NCBI RefSeq assembly: GCF_017745215.1
Contig: NZ_JAGHZV010000011.1
Span: forward strand, 1 to 64,000
Length of the DNA stretch: 64,000 nt
From: Sphingomonas sp.
Lineage (GTDB): Bacteria > Pseudomonadota > Alphaproteobacteria > Sphingomonadales > Sphingomonadaceae
Reading direction: 5' to 3'
The translations under genes and the position numbers were made by a program. Position 1 is the first letter of the stretch; each line of letters begins with the position of its first letter. Positions 24,416-32,772 of the stretch are shown here, in pieces. Under the pieces are notes generated by a model. That model ran no database searches, was not told the DNA's origin, and saw only the letters and a program-made list of their open reading frames with translations.

Positions 24416-24443
24416 CGTCATCCCGGCGAAAGCCGGGATGACG
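24416..24443. repeat. REP-like palindrome, short form (copy 3)
   Basis: A 28-bp perfect palindromic hairpin, CGTCATCCCGGCGAAAGCCG then GGATGACG, downstream of the class II aldolase gene. Confidence 0.85.
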
Positions 24444-24465
24444 ACTGATGGGCGGGGACCCTCGC

Positions 24466-25227
24466 TCAATTCCGCCAGCTCGTGTCCTTGCGGTCGAGCA
24501 GCCGGACCATCGCGGCGAAGTCGGGCGCGCCGGGGCCGCCGGGGAGCTGGACCTTCGAGATGTCGCGCTGGTGGATCGCCACGACCTCGTCGGACACCAG
24601 GATCGGCGCGCCCATCGACAGCGTCGCCATCTGGATCTCGCAGGCGCGCTGCAGCGCCCAGTGCATCATGAAGGTCTCGGGCACGCTGCGGCCCATCACC
24701 AGGATGCCGTGGTTCTTGAGGAACATCACGCGCTTGCCGCCGAGATGCTCGATCAGCCGCTCGCCTTCCTCGGCGCGCACCGTGACGCCTTCGAAATCAT
24801 GGTAGGCAATCTGGCCGACGAAGTTGCACGCGTAGAAGTTGATCGGCTGGAGCCCGCCCTCGAGCGCGCTCACCGCCATGCCCGCGGTCGTGTGCGTGTG
24901 CGCGATACAATGCGCATCGGGCAGATGGCGGTGGAACACCGAATGCTGGGTGAAGCCCGCGAGGTTCACCGGATAGGGATTGTCGTCGAGCTTGTTGCCG
25001 TCGATGTCGATCTTCACGAGGTTGGAGGCGCAGACTTCGCTGAAGTGCAGGCCGAAGGGATTGATCAGGAACGCGCTATCCTCGCCCGGCACCTTCAGCG
25101 TGATATGGTTGTAGATCATCTCGGACCAGCCGAGCATGTCGAACACGCGGTAGCAGGCGGCGAGCTGCTGGCGGGCCTCCCATTCGGCGTCGCTGACGCG
25201 CGGGCGGTCCTGGAGCGCGGTGGCCAT
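24466..25227 (-). CDS. Class II aldolase/adducin family protein
   Basis: A 253-aa zinc-dependent aldolase/epimerase-like protein. The metal-binding histidines appear in YNHITLK (about 50), IAHTHTTAGM (about 113) and the MFLKNHGILVMG region (about 170). The family includes fuculose-phosphate aldolase and ribulose-phosphate 4-epimerase, but this adducin-like subgroup has no settled substrate. The start is MATALQDRPRV, preceded by GAGGAGAGG; a longer open frame upstream merely reads through a REP-like repeat. Confidence 0.87.
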   Translation of the reverse strand: MATALQDRPRVSDAEWEARQQLAACYRVFDMLGWSEMIYNHITLKVPGEDSAFLINPFGLHFSEVCASNLVKIDIDGNKLDDNPYPVNLAGFTQHSVFHRHLPDAHCIAHTHTTAGMAVSALEGGLQPINFYACNFVGQIAYHDFEGVTVRAEEGERLIEHLGGKRVMFLKNHGILVMGRSVPETFMMHWALQRACEIQMATLSMGAPILVSDEVVAIHQRDISKVQLPGGPGAPDFAAMVRLLDRKDTSWRN

Positions 25228-25305
25228 GATCCTCTCCTCAGAGTCTTTTTCGTGATTCGGGTATGCCATGAGGGGAGGGGGCGTGCCTAGAGCCCTCCCA
25301 AGAAT

Positions 25306-25386
25306 CGTCATCCCGGCGAAAGCCGGGACCCAGGCAGCAAGCCGTGTCGCTCGTGGCTCTGGGTCCCGGCTTTCGCCGGGATGACG
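25306..25386. repeat. REP-like palindrome, long form (copy 4)
   Basis: Full 81-bp copy with both outer arms intact (CGTCATCCCGGCG... and ...CGCCGGGATGACG) and the inner GGGACCCAGG / CTGGGTCCC pair. Lies between the class II aldolase gene and a small ORF. Confidence 0.9.
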
Positions 25387-25441
25387 GTTGGAAATGGGAT
25401 AGGCGCTGGTTTCCACCGGACGGGGCGCGACGGTGAAGCCC

Positions 25442-25603
25442 TTAGTTTCGGATCAGCGGCGGGGCGGCCCAGGGGGCGAGCCAGCCCCGGCGGACGCGGC
25501 GGAGCCTGTCCGCGCGGTCGCGCAGCGCTTGTGCCTCAGCCAGCGTCCTTGCCTCTCCGGCGAGGATGTCCAGCTCACGTGCCAGATCGAGCCTCTGTCC
25601 CAT
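25442..25603 (-). CDS. Small hypothetical protein (53 aa)
   Basis: MGQRLDLARELDILAGEARTL is not a family I know, but the reading is protein-like. Residues 4-40 form one amphipathic helix rich in Arg, Glu, Leu and Ala; a Trp/Pro-rich end (GWLAPWAAPPLI) follows. The ribosome site is weak. A 12-bp perfect palindrome lies 30 bp upstream of the start. It is transcribed toward the REP-like repeat that could serve as its 3' end. Coding status is likely but unproven. Confidence 0.45.
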   Translation of the reverse strand: MGQRLDLARELDILAGEARTLAEAQALRDRADRLRRVRRGWLAPWAAPPLIRN

Positions 25604-25632
25604 GTCCACGAGTTATCCACAGATTTGTGAAC

Positions 25633-25644
25633 ATGTCATGACAT
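25633..25644. promoter_or_regulatory. Perfect palindrome upstream of the 53-aa ORF
   Basis: ATGTCATGACAT is a perfect 12-bp palindrome in the relatively AT-rich gap between the small ORF and speD. It is a candidate operator; no regulator can be named. Confidence 0.35.
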
Positions 25645-25777
25645 TTAACGCATTGGAATCGTAAAATATCGCCTCGAATGTGGACAAGTTCCGCCGTGGA
25701 CAGTCCCAATGCGCGCCGACTCTGACAATTCGTCAGTCACCGACGCCGATATCGGGCGAAGTTCTTACGATTTCGGG

Positions 25778-26137
25778 TCAATCAACCGGCAGCGAGGCGC
25801 CGAAGTTCCGCTCGACGAGCGTCTTGTGGCGGATTCGTCCGCCGAGCGCCGAGACGATCATGTGCAGTGCAGCATCGAGATCATGCGCGCGGCTGCACAG
25901 GAAGATGTCGACGCAGGCCGAGCCATGTTCGGGCCATGTGTGGATCGAGATGTGCGATTCGGCGAGCAGCGCGACGCCGGTGACGCCTTGGCCGGGGCCG
26001 AAGCCGTGGAGGCGGATCTCGAGCAGGGTCGCCGCCGCGGCGGCCGCGGCACGCGCGAGGCAATCGGCGATCAGACCCTCGTCGGCGAGGTGCGAACAGC
26101 CTTCGAGGTCGGCGATCAGATGGTGGCCCTGGTGCAT
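25778..26137 (-). CDS. speD: S-adenosylmethionine decarboxylase proenzyme
   Basis: A 119-aa bacterial class 1B AdoMet decarboxylase, which makes the aminopropyl donor for spermidine synthesis. The self-cleavage site is Glu60-Ser61 in LLAESHISIHTWPE; Ser61 becomes the pyruvoyl group. His66 and Cys75 (HGSACVDIF) are the expected processing and catalytic residues. I start at MHQGHHLIADLEG. The gene lies 5 bp after the flavoprotein gene and is the last of an eight-gene minus-strand operon that also holds a spermidine-synthase-like protein, so the products probably act together. Confidence 0.93.
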   Translation of the reverse strand: MHQGHHLIADLEGCSHLADEGLIADCLARAAAAAAATLLEIRLHGFGPGQGVTGVALLAESHISIHTWPEHGSACVDIFLCSRAHDLDAALHMIVSALGGRIRHKTLVERNFGASLPVD

Positions 26138-26142
26138 GCTAC

Positions 26143-27753
26143 TCACAACAGACTCGCATGCGCATGGCCGAGCCGCGCCATCGCGCCCTCGGCGGCGCGC
26201 ACGCCATGATAATGGGCTTCCTCGAACAGCGAGAGGCCCGAGAGGTCGCTGTGCGCGAGGAACAGCGGCGGCTCGGGCTGGACCCCGTCGCCGCGCCAGA
26301 GGAAGCCGGGCGTGGGGCGGATCATCGCATGACCCCAGCGCCACAGGTCGATCCGCCGGATCGCGCCGTCGAGGTCGGGGTTGGTGAGGAGGAGGTCCTC
26401 GCGGACGATGCGCTTCCAGTCCTCGGCGGGCCGCGCGAGCAGCAGCCGGCGGGCGTCGGCAGGCGGCATGTCGGAGAGCGGGAGGTACCAGGTGAGCACG
26501 CTCGCGCCCGCAATCGCGTCGGGGCCCTGGTGCGTCGCGACGACATAGCCGAGCGAGTTGCTCGTGCTCGACACATTGTCCCAGGCGAGCGGCACGCCGG
26601 GGCCCTTGGGGAGCCGGTCGACGGTGACGTTGGCGATCAGCCAGGGCGCGTAGCTGAACCCGTCCGCGCTTCCCAACTCGGGGCAGACGCGGACCGCGAC
26701 GAAGTGCGGCATCGCGAGGATCGCGGCCCTGGCGCGGGTGCGGGTGGTGGTGTTGGTCGCGACGTCGAAGCTGTCGACGAGGATCGCATCGTCGTCTCGC
26801 AAGACATGATGGACGATGCGGCCGCCGGCGATGCGGTCCGCGAACAGCCCTGCCATGCGCGCGACGAGCCGGCCGTTGCCCTCGGGCCAGGTCAGCTCGT
26901 TGCCGCCGGCACCTTCTGCCGCCCAACCGCGGCGCGCGGCGAAATAATGGATGCCGGCCCAGGCCGAGACTTCGCCCGGCTCGGTGCCGTAATCGTCGCG
27001 CATCGCGTAGCGGACGTGCGCGCGCAGCACCGGCGAGTGCCACCCCTGCGCGTCGAGCCAGACGGAGAAGCTCTGCCGGTCGAGCGCGGTCAGGTAGGCA
27101 TCGCGCGAGCTGTAGGCCATCGGCACGGCGAAGGCCGGCTTGCCGTCGGTGCCGATGCGCTTCGAATAGCCGGCCATCGCGGCTTCGAACGCGGCGAGGT
27201 CGCGCCGGTCCGTCGGCGAGAGGCCGGTGCGCGGGATCAGCCCTTCCTGCCAGCTGCCCTGCCAGAACAGCCGCTCTTCGAGGTCGGCGCAGAGCTGGGT
27301 CGGGTCGTAGACCGGCACGCCGTTCGCTTCGCCGGTGATCATCCCGAACTGGCCGAGCATGTTGCGGAGCGCCCGCGCTTCCTGATTGGGCACGGGGAGG
27401 TAATGTGCGCCGAGCGGATAGGCCGAGACCGCGTTGCGCCCGCTGCGCGCATTGCCGCCGACGCGGTCCTCGAGCTCGAGCAGCCTGAAGCGCGTGAAGC
27501 CGGCGTCGTGCAGCCGCCAGGCCGCCGAGAGCCCCGCCACGCCGCCGCCGGCGATCAACACGTCGACCTCGTCGGTCCGGCTCGGCGCGGGGAAATCGCC
27601 CTGGCGGAGGCGATGCCCGCGCGCGAGGTCGGCGCCCTCGAGCGTGCCTTCGGGCAGCGCCGGCTCGTGCAGCGCATAGGCGATCCCGCCCGCGCCCGCC
27701 GCGCAGGCTGCGGCGGCGCCCAGGCCCAGCACCATCCGCCGGTCAGCCTTCAT
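26143..27753 (-). CDS. FAD-dependent amine-oxidase-like protein
   Basis: A 536-aa flavoprotein with an N-terminal signal/anchor segment (RRMVLGLGAAAACAAGAGGIAYAL) that resembles a Tat signal without being a perfect RRxFL. The FAD motif VDVLIAGGGVAGLSAAWRL lies at about 64-82, followed by LELEDRVGGNARSG. The C-terminus has the FAD-binding LFLAHSDLSGLSLFEEAHYHG. The general fold is that of amine oxidases / protoporphyrinogen oxidase. Being between SpeD and a spermidine synthase, it may oxidise a polyamine product. It overlaps the synthase gene by 11 bp. Confidence 0.8.
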   Translation of the reverse strand: MKADRRMVLGLGAAAACAAGAGGIAYALHEPALPEGTLEGADLARGHRLRQGDFPAPSRTDEVDVLIAGGGVAGLSAAWRLHDAGFTRFRLLELEDRVGGNARSGRNAVSAYPLGAHYLPVPNQEARALRNMLGQFGMITGEANGVPVYDPTQLCADLEERLFWQGSWQEGLIPRTGLSPTDRRDLAAFEAAMAGYSKRIGTDGKPAFAVPMAYSSRDAYLTALDRQSFSVWLDAQGWHSPVLRAHVRYAMRDDYGTEPGEVSAWAGIHYFAARRGWAAEGAGGNELTWPEGNGRLVARMAGLFADRIAGGRIVHHVLRDDDAILVDSFDVATNTTTRTRARAAILAMPHFVAVRVCPELGSADGFSYAPWLIANVTVDRLPKGPGVPLAWDNVSSTSNSLGYVVATHQGPDAIAGASVLTWYLPLSDMPPADARRLLLARPAEDWKRIVREDLLLTNPDLDGAIRRIDLWRWGHAMIRPTPGFLWRGDGVQPEPPLFLAHSDLSGLSLFEEAHYHGVRAAEGAMARLGHAHASLL

Positions 27754-29278
27754 AGCGGCTCCAGGCGTCGGCGAACTCGCGGACGAGGATCTGGTTGTCG
27801 AGCCGGTTCACCGGCGTCGGCCGCCGCGCCATGTCGGGCGGGAAGTCGAACATCAGCGGCTCGCTCACCGGGGTGAGGAAGCGCCCGCGGGGGAAGCGCA
27901 CGGTCGTCGGGATCGGCCCGGCGGCGGCGAGGACGAAGCCCCATTCGCCGAAGCTGGGCACGTAGACGTGGTAGCCGCGCGTCTGCAGCCCGGCGGCCTC
28001 GAGCGTCGACGCGACCGTCCAGAAAGCCATCGGCGCGACCAGCGGGGAGGTGCTCTGCACCACCATCACGCCGCCGGGCGCGAGCAGCCGGCGGACGCCG
28101 CGGTAGAAGGTCTCGGTGTAGAGCTTGCCCACCGAATAATCGACCGGATCGGGGAAATCGACGATGATCGCGTCATACTGCCGCCCCTGGTGCTCGCGTA
28201 CCCAGCGGAAGCCGTCGGCGTTGATCACGTGCATCCGCGCGTTGGTGAGCGAGCCATGGTTGAGCTGGGTGAGCATCGCGGTGCGCGAGAACAGGCTGGT
28301 CATCTCGGCGTCGAGGTCGACGAGGGTGAGATGCTCGACCTGCGGGTAGCGGAGCACCTCGCGCGCCGCGAGCCCGTCGCCACCGCCGAGGATCAGCACG
28401 TTCCTGGGGTTGGCAACGCGGCCCATCGCGGGGTGCACCAGCGCCTCGTGGTAGCGATATTCGTCGCGCGACGAGAATTGGAGGTTGCCGTTGAGGTACA
28501 GCCGGATGTCGTCGCCGTGGCGGGTGAGCACGATCCGCTGGTAGCGCGTCGTCTGCGCATAGATCACCGGCTCGCCGTAGACCGCGACTTCGGCCCAGCG
28601 CTGGAGCCGGTCCGACGCGACGAAGCCTACGCAAAGCAGCAGCAGCACGACGATCGCCAGCACCTTCTCGAGCCGGAAGCCCGAGGCGCGCGGCAGCACC
28701 ATCAGCAGCGCCAGCGCGACGCCGCCGTTGGCGATGCCGAACAGGAAGCCGGTGCGCATCAGTCCCAGGTGCGGCATCAGCAGCAGCGGGAAGAGCAGCG
28801 ACGCCGCGAGCGCGCCGACATAGTCGAAGGTCAGCACGTTCGACACGACTTCGCGGAAGTCGAAGCCCTTGAGGATCCGCATCAGCAGCGGGATTTCGAG
28901 CCCGACGAGGAAGCCGATCGCGAGCACGAGCGCGTAGAGCGCCACCCGGAAGTCCTGGACGAGCGGGAAGAGCAGGAACAGCGCTGCCGCCGAGCAGCCG
29001 CCGATGAGCGCGATCAGCAGCTCGGTGCGGACGAACAGACGGAGCTCGTCGCGCTTCACATAGCGCGAGCACCAGCTGCCCACGCCCATCGCGAACAGAT
29101 AGGTGCCGATGACGGTGGAGAACTGCGTGACGCTGTCGCCGAGGAGGTAGCTGGCGATGGTGCTCGCGAGCAGCTCGTAGATCAGGCCGCAGGTCGAGAC
29201 GACGAAGGCCGAGACGAGCAGCGTCGTCGCCGGCGCGGAGGCAGTGACCCTGGAAGGCGGCGGATCGCCCTCAGCCAT
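27743..29278 (-). CDS. Membrane-fused spermidine-synthase-like protein
   Basis: A 511-aa protein. Residues 15-215 contain seven or so hydrophobic helices; residues 230-511 are a spermine/spermidine synthase domain with NVLILGGGDGLAAREVL (AdoMet-type nucleotide loop) and AIIVDFPDPVDYSVGKLYT, where the catalytic Asp normally sits. Similar fusions occur across bacteria and are thought to aminopropylate a membrane-associated substrate. I start at MAEGDPPPS; the frame upstream overlaps the DUF350 gene. It overlaps neighbours on both sides, so the operon is tightly coupled. The true acceptor substrate is unknown. Confidence 0.88.
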   Translation of the reverse strand: MAEGDPPPSRVTASAPATTLLVSAFVVSTCGLIYELLASTIASYLLGDSVTQFSTVIGTYLFAMGVGSWCSRYVKRDELRLFVRTELLIALIGGCSAAALFLLFPLVQDFRVALYALVLAIGFLVGLEIPLLMRILKGFDFREVVSNVLTFDYVGALAASLLFPLLLMPHLGLMRTGFLFGIANGGVALALLMVLPRASGFRLEKVLAIVVLLLLCVGFVASDRLQRWAEVAVYGEPVIYAQTTRYQRIVLTRHGDDIRLYLNGNLQFSSRDEYRYHEALVHPAMGRVANPRNVLILGGGDGLAAREVLRYPQVEHLTLVDLDAEMTSLFSRTAMLTQLNHGSLTNARMHVINADGFRWVREHQGRQYDAIIVDFPDPVDYSVGKLYTETFYRGVRRLLAPGGVMVVQSTSPLVAPMAFWTVASTLEAAGLQTRGYHVYVPSFGEWGFVLAAAGPIPTTVRFPRGRFLTPVSEPLMFDFPPDMARRPTPVNRLDNQILVREFADAWSRYEG

Positions 29279-29483
29279 GAATCGCGGCGGCGACGATGAT
29301 CGCGAGCCCGATCGCCACCGAGCCGGCGAAGATGCCCACCGCGACATTCTGCTTGGCCTGGATCTCTTCCCAGAGCTTGCCCGGCGTCAGCAGGTCGAGG
29401 ATCAGGAATCCCGCCGCGAACACGACGATGCCGATGAAGGCATAGAGCAAGGTGCTGAGCAGCGCGGGTAGCGTGGTGACCAT
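29271..29483 (-). CDS. DUF350 membrane protein
   Basis: A 70-aa protein made of two membrane helices (about 8-30 and 45-68) linked by LLTPGKLWEEIQAKQNVAVGI, the recognisable DUF350 (YjfL-type) pattern. The family is found with SPFH proteins, polyamine enzymes and PspA-like stress proteins. It overlaps the spermidine synthase start by 8 bp. A GGGGA-type ribosome site lies upstream of ATG. A membrane-stress role is inferred from family context. Confidence 0.85.
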   Translation of the reverse strand: MVTTLPALLSTLLYAFIGIVVFAAGFLILDLLTPGKLWEEIQAKQNVAVGIFAGSVAIGLAIIVAAAIHG

Positions 29484-29497
29484 GTCCGTCTCCCCTT

Positions 29498-29644
29498 TTA
29501 CTTGTGGGTGGGTCCGTAGAAGCCCGAGCCGCGCGGCGCGCGGCCGCCGTCGGCGAAGGGCGAATAGGCGAAGCTGCCGGCGACCATGAACAGCGCGACG
29601 ACGCCGAGGCACCAGAGCGAGAACAGGAAGGTGCCGCGGTTCAT
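29498..29644 (-). CDS. Small membrane peptide (48 aa)
   Basis: MNRGTFLFSLWCLGVVALFM... has one membrane helix (about residues 4-26) and a short Gly/Pro-rich tail ending GFYGPTHK. The start overlaps the stop of the DUF4178 gene (ATGA), and DUF350 begins 14 bp after it, so it is embedded in the operon and very probably translated. I know no family name for it. Confidence 0.72.
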   Translation of the reverse strand: MNRGTFLFSLWCLGVVALFMVAGSFAYSPFADGGRAPRGSGFYGPTHK

Positions 29645-31002
29645 TCGTCGTCGTCCCCGCTGCTATTGACCATCGCGGCGATGCCGGTGGCAGGGAAATC
29701 GCTCTGGCCCTGGCGCGCCTGCTCGAAGCGCAGATGCCGGTAGGCGCCCCATATGAGCGGCAGGAACAGGATGATCAGCGCCAGGATCAGATTGCCGAAG
29801 AACAGCCCGCCGCGGCTCACCTCGATGGCGATCTCGGGCTGGTTGTCCCGCGCCATCCAGCCCTGCGACGGGCCCTGGAGCAGATAGTCGTAGGTCGCGC
29901 CCCAGACATTGCCCTTATAGTCGACCACCAGGTCGTAAGTCCCCGCCGGCACGGTCGCGACCGCGACCTGCGCGCCGCGGCTGCCCTCGGTCCAGTAGCC
30001 GTCCGAATCGTGCCCCGAATAGCGTTCGGCGGCGGCATAGGCCTGGTAGCTCTGCTGCGTCTTGCGATCGACGAGCGAATAATCGAGGTCGACCCAGCCG
30101 TTCTCGAGCTTGGGCACCTGCGCACGGATGTTGACGCGCTGATAGGCCCCGCCCAGCACGATCGGCCCGATCGTCGCGGTCTGGTCGTGCCCGTCGGCGG
30201 CGATCGGCAGCGCGCCTTGGGCGAGTTGGGTCGAGCCGCTGAGGAACACGGTGACCAGCATCAGCAGCAGCGCCACCGCGATCCCGATCAGCACGCCCTG
30301 GCGGACCCAGGGCCCGTGCGGTGAGGATGCGTGCGGGGGCGGGGGCCAGGGGTTGCGCGGCGCGTCCACGCCGAACGCCGCCTTCATCACCCTGGCGTCG
30401 AGCAGCTCGAGCAGGGTCCAGCTGACTTCGTTGCCATTGCTCTCGCGCGAGAGCATCCAACCCGGGCGCACCCAGTCCGCCCCCTCGACGCGCTCGCCGA
30501 CGCGGACCTGCCAGTAGAATTCGCCCACCACGCTGTCTACGCTCGCGCTGCTGTCCGCGAAGAAGCGCGTGAAGTTCTGCCCGCCGACGCCCAGCGTGTC
30601 GTAGGTGACATAATCCGGATTGACGGCGAGCATCTCGCCGAAGCTCCACGCGCCATTGGCGTTCACCAGCCAGCGATAGCCGTGATAGGGGTTGAACAGC
30701 AGATATTCCTGCCACGGATAGGCGCCGTCGATCGAGCGGCGCATATGGCCGATCGCTTCCCATTCGACGCCCTCGATCGTGCCGCGCGTGCCGAGCGGGA
30801 TGTCGAGCCCCCACGCTTCCTCGGCATAGCGCGTGATCAGCCTGACCGCCGGTTCCGAGACGTCGAGCACGCTGGAGCAATATTGGCAGCCGACCGACAC
30901 CGAATAGCCCGCCGCGCGCAGCTCGATCGTGCCGCCGCACGCCGGGCAGCTCAGCGCCTGCGCCGCGGGGGCGGGCGGCAAGGCGATGTCGTCAGCGGGC
31001 AT
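29641..31002 (-). CDS. DUF4178 membrane protein with zinc ribbon
   Basis: A 453-aa protein. An N-terminal zinc ribbon (CPACGG ... CQYCSS, residues 19-42) is followed by two DUF4178-type beta domains (YPWQEYLLFNPYHGYRWL and later GEFYWQVRVGERVEGADWV). A membrane helix follows (about 240-258), then a large extracytoplasmic region, and a second helix near the C-terminus (about 405-425). Function unknown. The family is repeatedly found with SPFH, DUF350 and polyamine genes. It overlaps its neighbours by 11 bp upstream and 4 bp downstream. The paralogue upstream has only the soluble part. Confidence 0.83.
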   Translation of the reverse strand: MPADDIALPPAPAAQALSCPACGGTIELRAAGYSVSVGCQYCSSVLDVSEPAVRLITRYAEEAWGLDIPLGTRGTIEGVEWEAIGHMRRSIDGAYPWQEYLLFNPYHGYRWLVNANGAWSFGEMLAVNPDYVTYDTLGVGGQNFTRFFADSSASVDSVVGEFYWQVRVGERVEGADWVRPGWMLSRESNGNEVSWTLLELLDARVMKAAFGVDAPRNPWPPPPHASSPHGPWVRQGVLIGIAVALLLMLVTVFLSGSTQLAQGALPIAADGHDQTATIGPIVLGGAYQRVNIRAQVPKLENGWVDLDYSLVDRKTQQSYQAYAAAERYSGHDSDGYWTEGSRGAQVAVATVPAGTYDLVVDYKGNVWGATYDYLLQGPSQGWMARDNQPEIAIEVSRGGLFFGNLILALIILFLPLIWGAYRHLRFEQARQGQSDFPATGIAAMVNSSGDDDE

Positions 31003-31666
31003 AGTCGGGCATCGCCCAGCCTTCGAACGTGCGCAGACCCTTGGGCTTGAGCTCGGCCAGCGTCACATAGCGGCCGGTGTAGAAGGTCGCTTCATTGGCG
31101 TCGCGCTGGAGCGTCGCGCATTCGCCCGCGCGGCCCTTGAGGTCGACGCTGTAGAGCTTCCAGCCAGGTGTGGGCGTCCAGGGCAGCTCGCCCTCGGCAG
31201 CGAGCAGCACGACGCGGCGGGCGTCGGAGACCTGATATTTGGTCCCGTCGATCTGCGCCTCGGTGCCCGGCAGGGCCTCGCCGCCCGAGATGACCCGCTT
31301 GAGCGCCTTCGCGCGCGCGGTCTCGATCGGTGCGTCGCGGAGCAGCATGAACTGGCCCATCGCGTCGCCGAGCCAGGCACTGCTGCCGTCGGCGAACAGC
31401 AGGAACCATTCGTTCCACGACCCGTCGGTCCACGCCCAGCGCACGCGGCCCAGCACGTCGAAGCTTTGTCCATCGGCTTCGCCGCGCATCCCGACGCGTA
31501 CCGGGCTCACGTCGAACGGCACCGCCGCGCTCTCGCCGGCGACGCCGACGCCCGCGTCGCTGCGCACCAGCAGGCTGCGGCAATAGTCGCAGACGCGCGA
31601 CGGCAGCGCGGCCGAGCGGAACACGACTTCGGCGCCGCAATTGGGGCAGTTGACGGTCAGGCTCAT
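30992..31666 (-). CDS. DUF4178 protein, short soluble form
   Basis: A 224-aa protein starting with a zinc ribbon (CPNCGA ... CDYCRS, residues 7-28), then a DUF4178 domain with VLGRVRWAWTDGSWNEWFLLFADGSSAWL. It lacks the membrane parts of the neighbouring paralogue. I start at MSLTVNCPNC, where the family begins; the longer frame runs into the SPFH gene. It is second in the operon, 16 bp after the SPFH gene. Probably a cytosolic partner of the membrane complex; that role is inferred. Confidence 0.82.
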   Translation of the reverse strand: MSLTVNCPNCGAEVVFRSAALPSRVCDYCRSLLVRSDAGVGVAGESAAVPFDVSPVRVGMRGEADGQSFDVLGRVRWAWTDGSWNEWFLLFADGSSAWLGDAMGQFMLLRDAPIETARAKALKRVISGGEALPGTEAQIDGTKYQVSDARRVVLLAAEGELPWTPTPGWKLYSVDLKGRAGECATLQRDANEATFYTGRYVTLAELKPKGLRTFEGWAMPDYAR

Positions 31667-31682
31667 GGGGTGTGTTTCGGCC

Positions 31683-32678
31683 TCAGCGGATCCGGCCCAG
31701 CAGCTCGGCCTTCTTCGCGTCGAACTCCGCCTGGGTGATCGCGCCGACAGTGAGCAGCTTGTGGAGCTTCTCGATCTGGCCGAACGCGTCCTCGCCCGCC
31801 GGGCCGCCCATCGCGGCACCACCGCCACCGCCGAGCCCGCCGGCGAGCACCTGGCCCATCGCGAGCCCCGCCGCGGCGCCCGCACCGGCGCCGGCGATCC
31901 CGCCGGACTGCGCCGCCGCGGTCTCGATCGCCTGCGCGCTCTGGAAGCGGACGAACCGGTCGAGGTCGCCGACCAACCGCATCGAGCTCGCCTTGTCGAG
32001 ATATTCCTGGACCTCGTCTGGCAGCGACAGGCTCTCGACGAAGAAGCTCTGGCAGCTGAGCCCCCATTGCGCGAACGCAGGTTGCACAGCAGCCTTGAGC
32101 TTCTCCGAGAGCGCGCCCTGGTTGGCGGCGAGGTCGAGGAAGGCGATGTCGCCGCCGCCGAGCGCGCTCGCCAGCTCCGAAGCGATCGCGCCGCGCAGCT
32201 GCGGCTCGATATCGGTGACGGTGAGCCGCTCGAGCGAGCCCATCATCTTGGTCTCGAACACCGGCACGTCGCCGATGCAGAAGCTGTAGCTGCCGAAGGC
32301 GCGAATGCGCAGCGGCCCGAACTCCTTGTCGCGCACCGTGATCGGCTGCGCGGTGCCCCACTTCAGCCCGATCTGCTCCTTCAGCGAGTAGAAATAGACG
32401 TCGGACTTGAACGGCGAGGCGAAGCCCTTGTCCCAATTCTGCAGCGCAGTGAGCAGCGGCAGGTTCGAGGTCTCGAGCTTGTAGAGGCCAGGCGTGAAGG
32501 CGTCGGCGATCTGGCCTTCGTCATGGAAGAAGGCGATCTGGCCGGCGCGCACGGTCAGCTGCGCGCCGTTCTGGATCTCGCGATCCTGCATCGGATAGCG
32601 GATCGCGAGCACGCCGGGCTCGTCGACCCATTCGATGACGTCGACGAACTGCTTGGAAAGAAAGTCGAGAATGCCCAT
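31683..32678 (-). CDS. SPFH/band-7 protein with C-terminal SHOCT motif
   Basis: A 331-aa protein of the YdjI/virion-core-like SPFH group. It starts MGILDFLSKQFVDVIEW, has the band-7 core (about 30-240), then a Gly/Ala-rich stretch and a SHOCT-like end (IEKLHKLLTVGAITQAEFDAKK). SPFH proteins assemble on membranes as scaffolds. It is the first gene of the operon that ends in speD, so the whole set probably forms a membrane-associated complex. An intergenic gap of 94 bp separates it from the YeiH gene upstream and may hold the operon promoter. Confidence 0.88.
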   Translation of the reverse strand: MGILDFLSKQFVDVIEWVDEPGVLAIRYPMQDREIQNGAQLTVRAGQIAFFHDEGQIADAFTPGLYKLETSNLPLLTALQNWDKGFASPFKSDVYFYSLKEQIGLKWGTAQPITVRDKEFGPLRIRAFGSYSFCIGDVPVFETKMMGSLERLTVTDIEPQLRGAIASELASALGGGDIAFLDLAANQGALSEKLKAAVQPAFAQWGLSCQSFFVESLSLPDEVQEYLDKASSMRLVGDLDRFVRFQSAQAIETAAAQSGGIAGAGAGAAAGLAMGQVLAGGLGGGGGAAMGGPAGEDAFGQIEKLHKLLTVGAITQAEFDAKKAELLGRIR

Positions 32679-32772
32679 CGGGTCCCTCCATGAGGCCTGC
32701 GATGATAGAGGCTCGGGGGAGGGGGCGAAATAGAAATCGGTTCGCGGAGGGTCCGGTTTCCCCCGCGGCGCT

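Noticed and set aside
25778..27043. 421-codon minus-strand frame that would make speD part of a larger protein
   Set aside because: Its first 300 codons are an out-of-frame reading of the flavoprotein gene; only the last 119 residues, from MHQGHHL, are SpeD.
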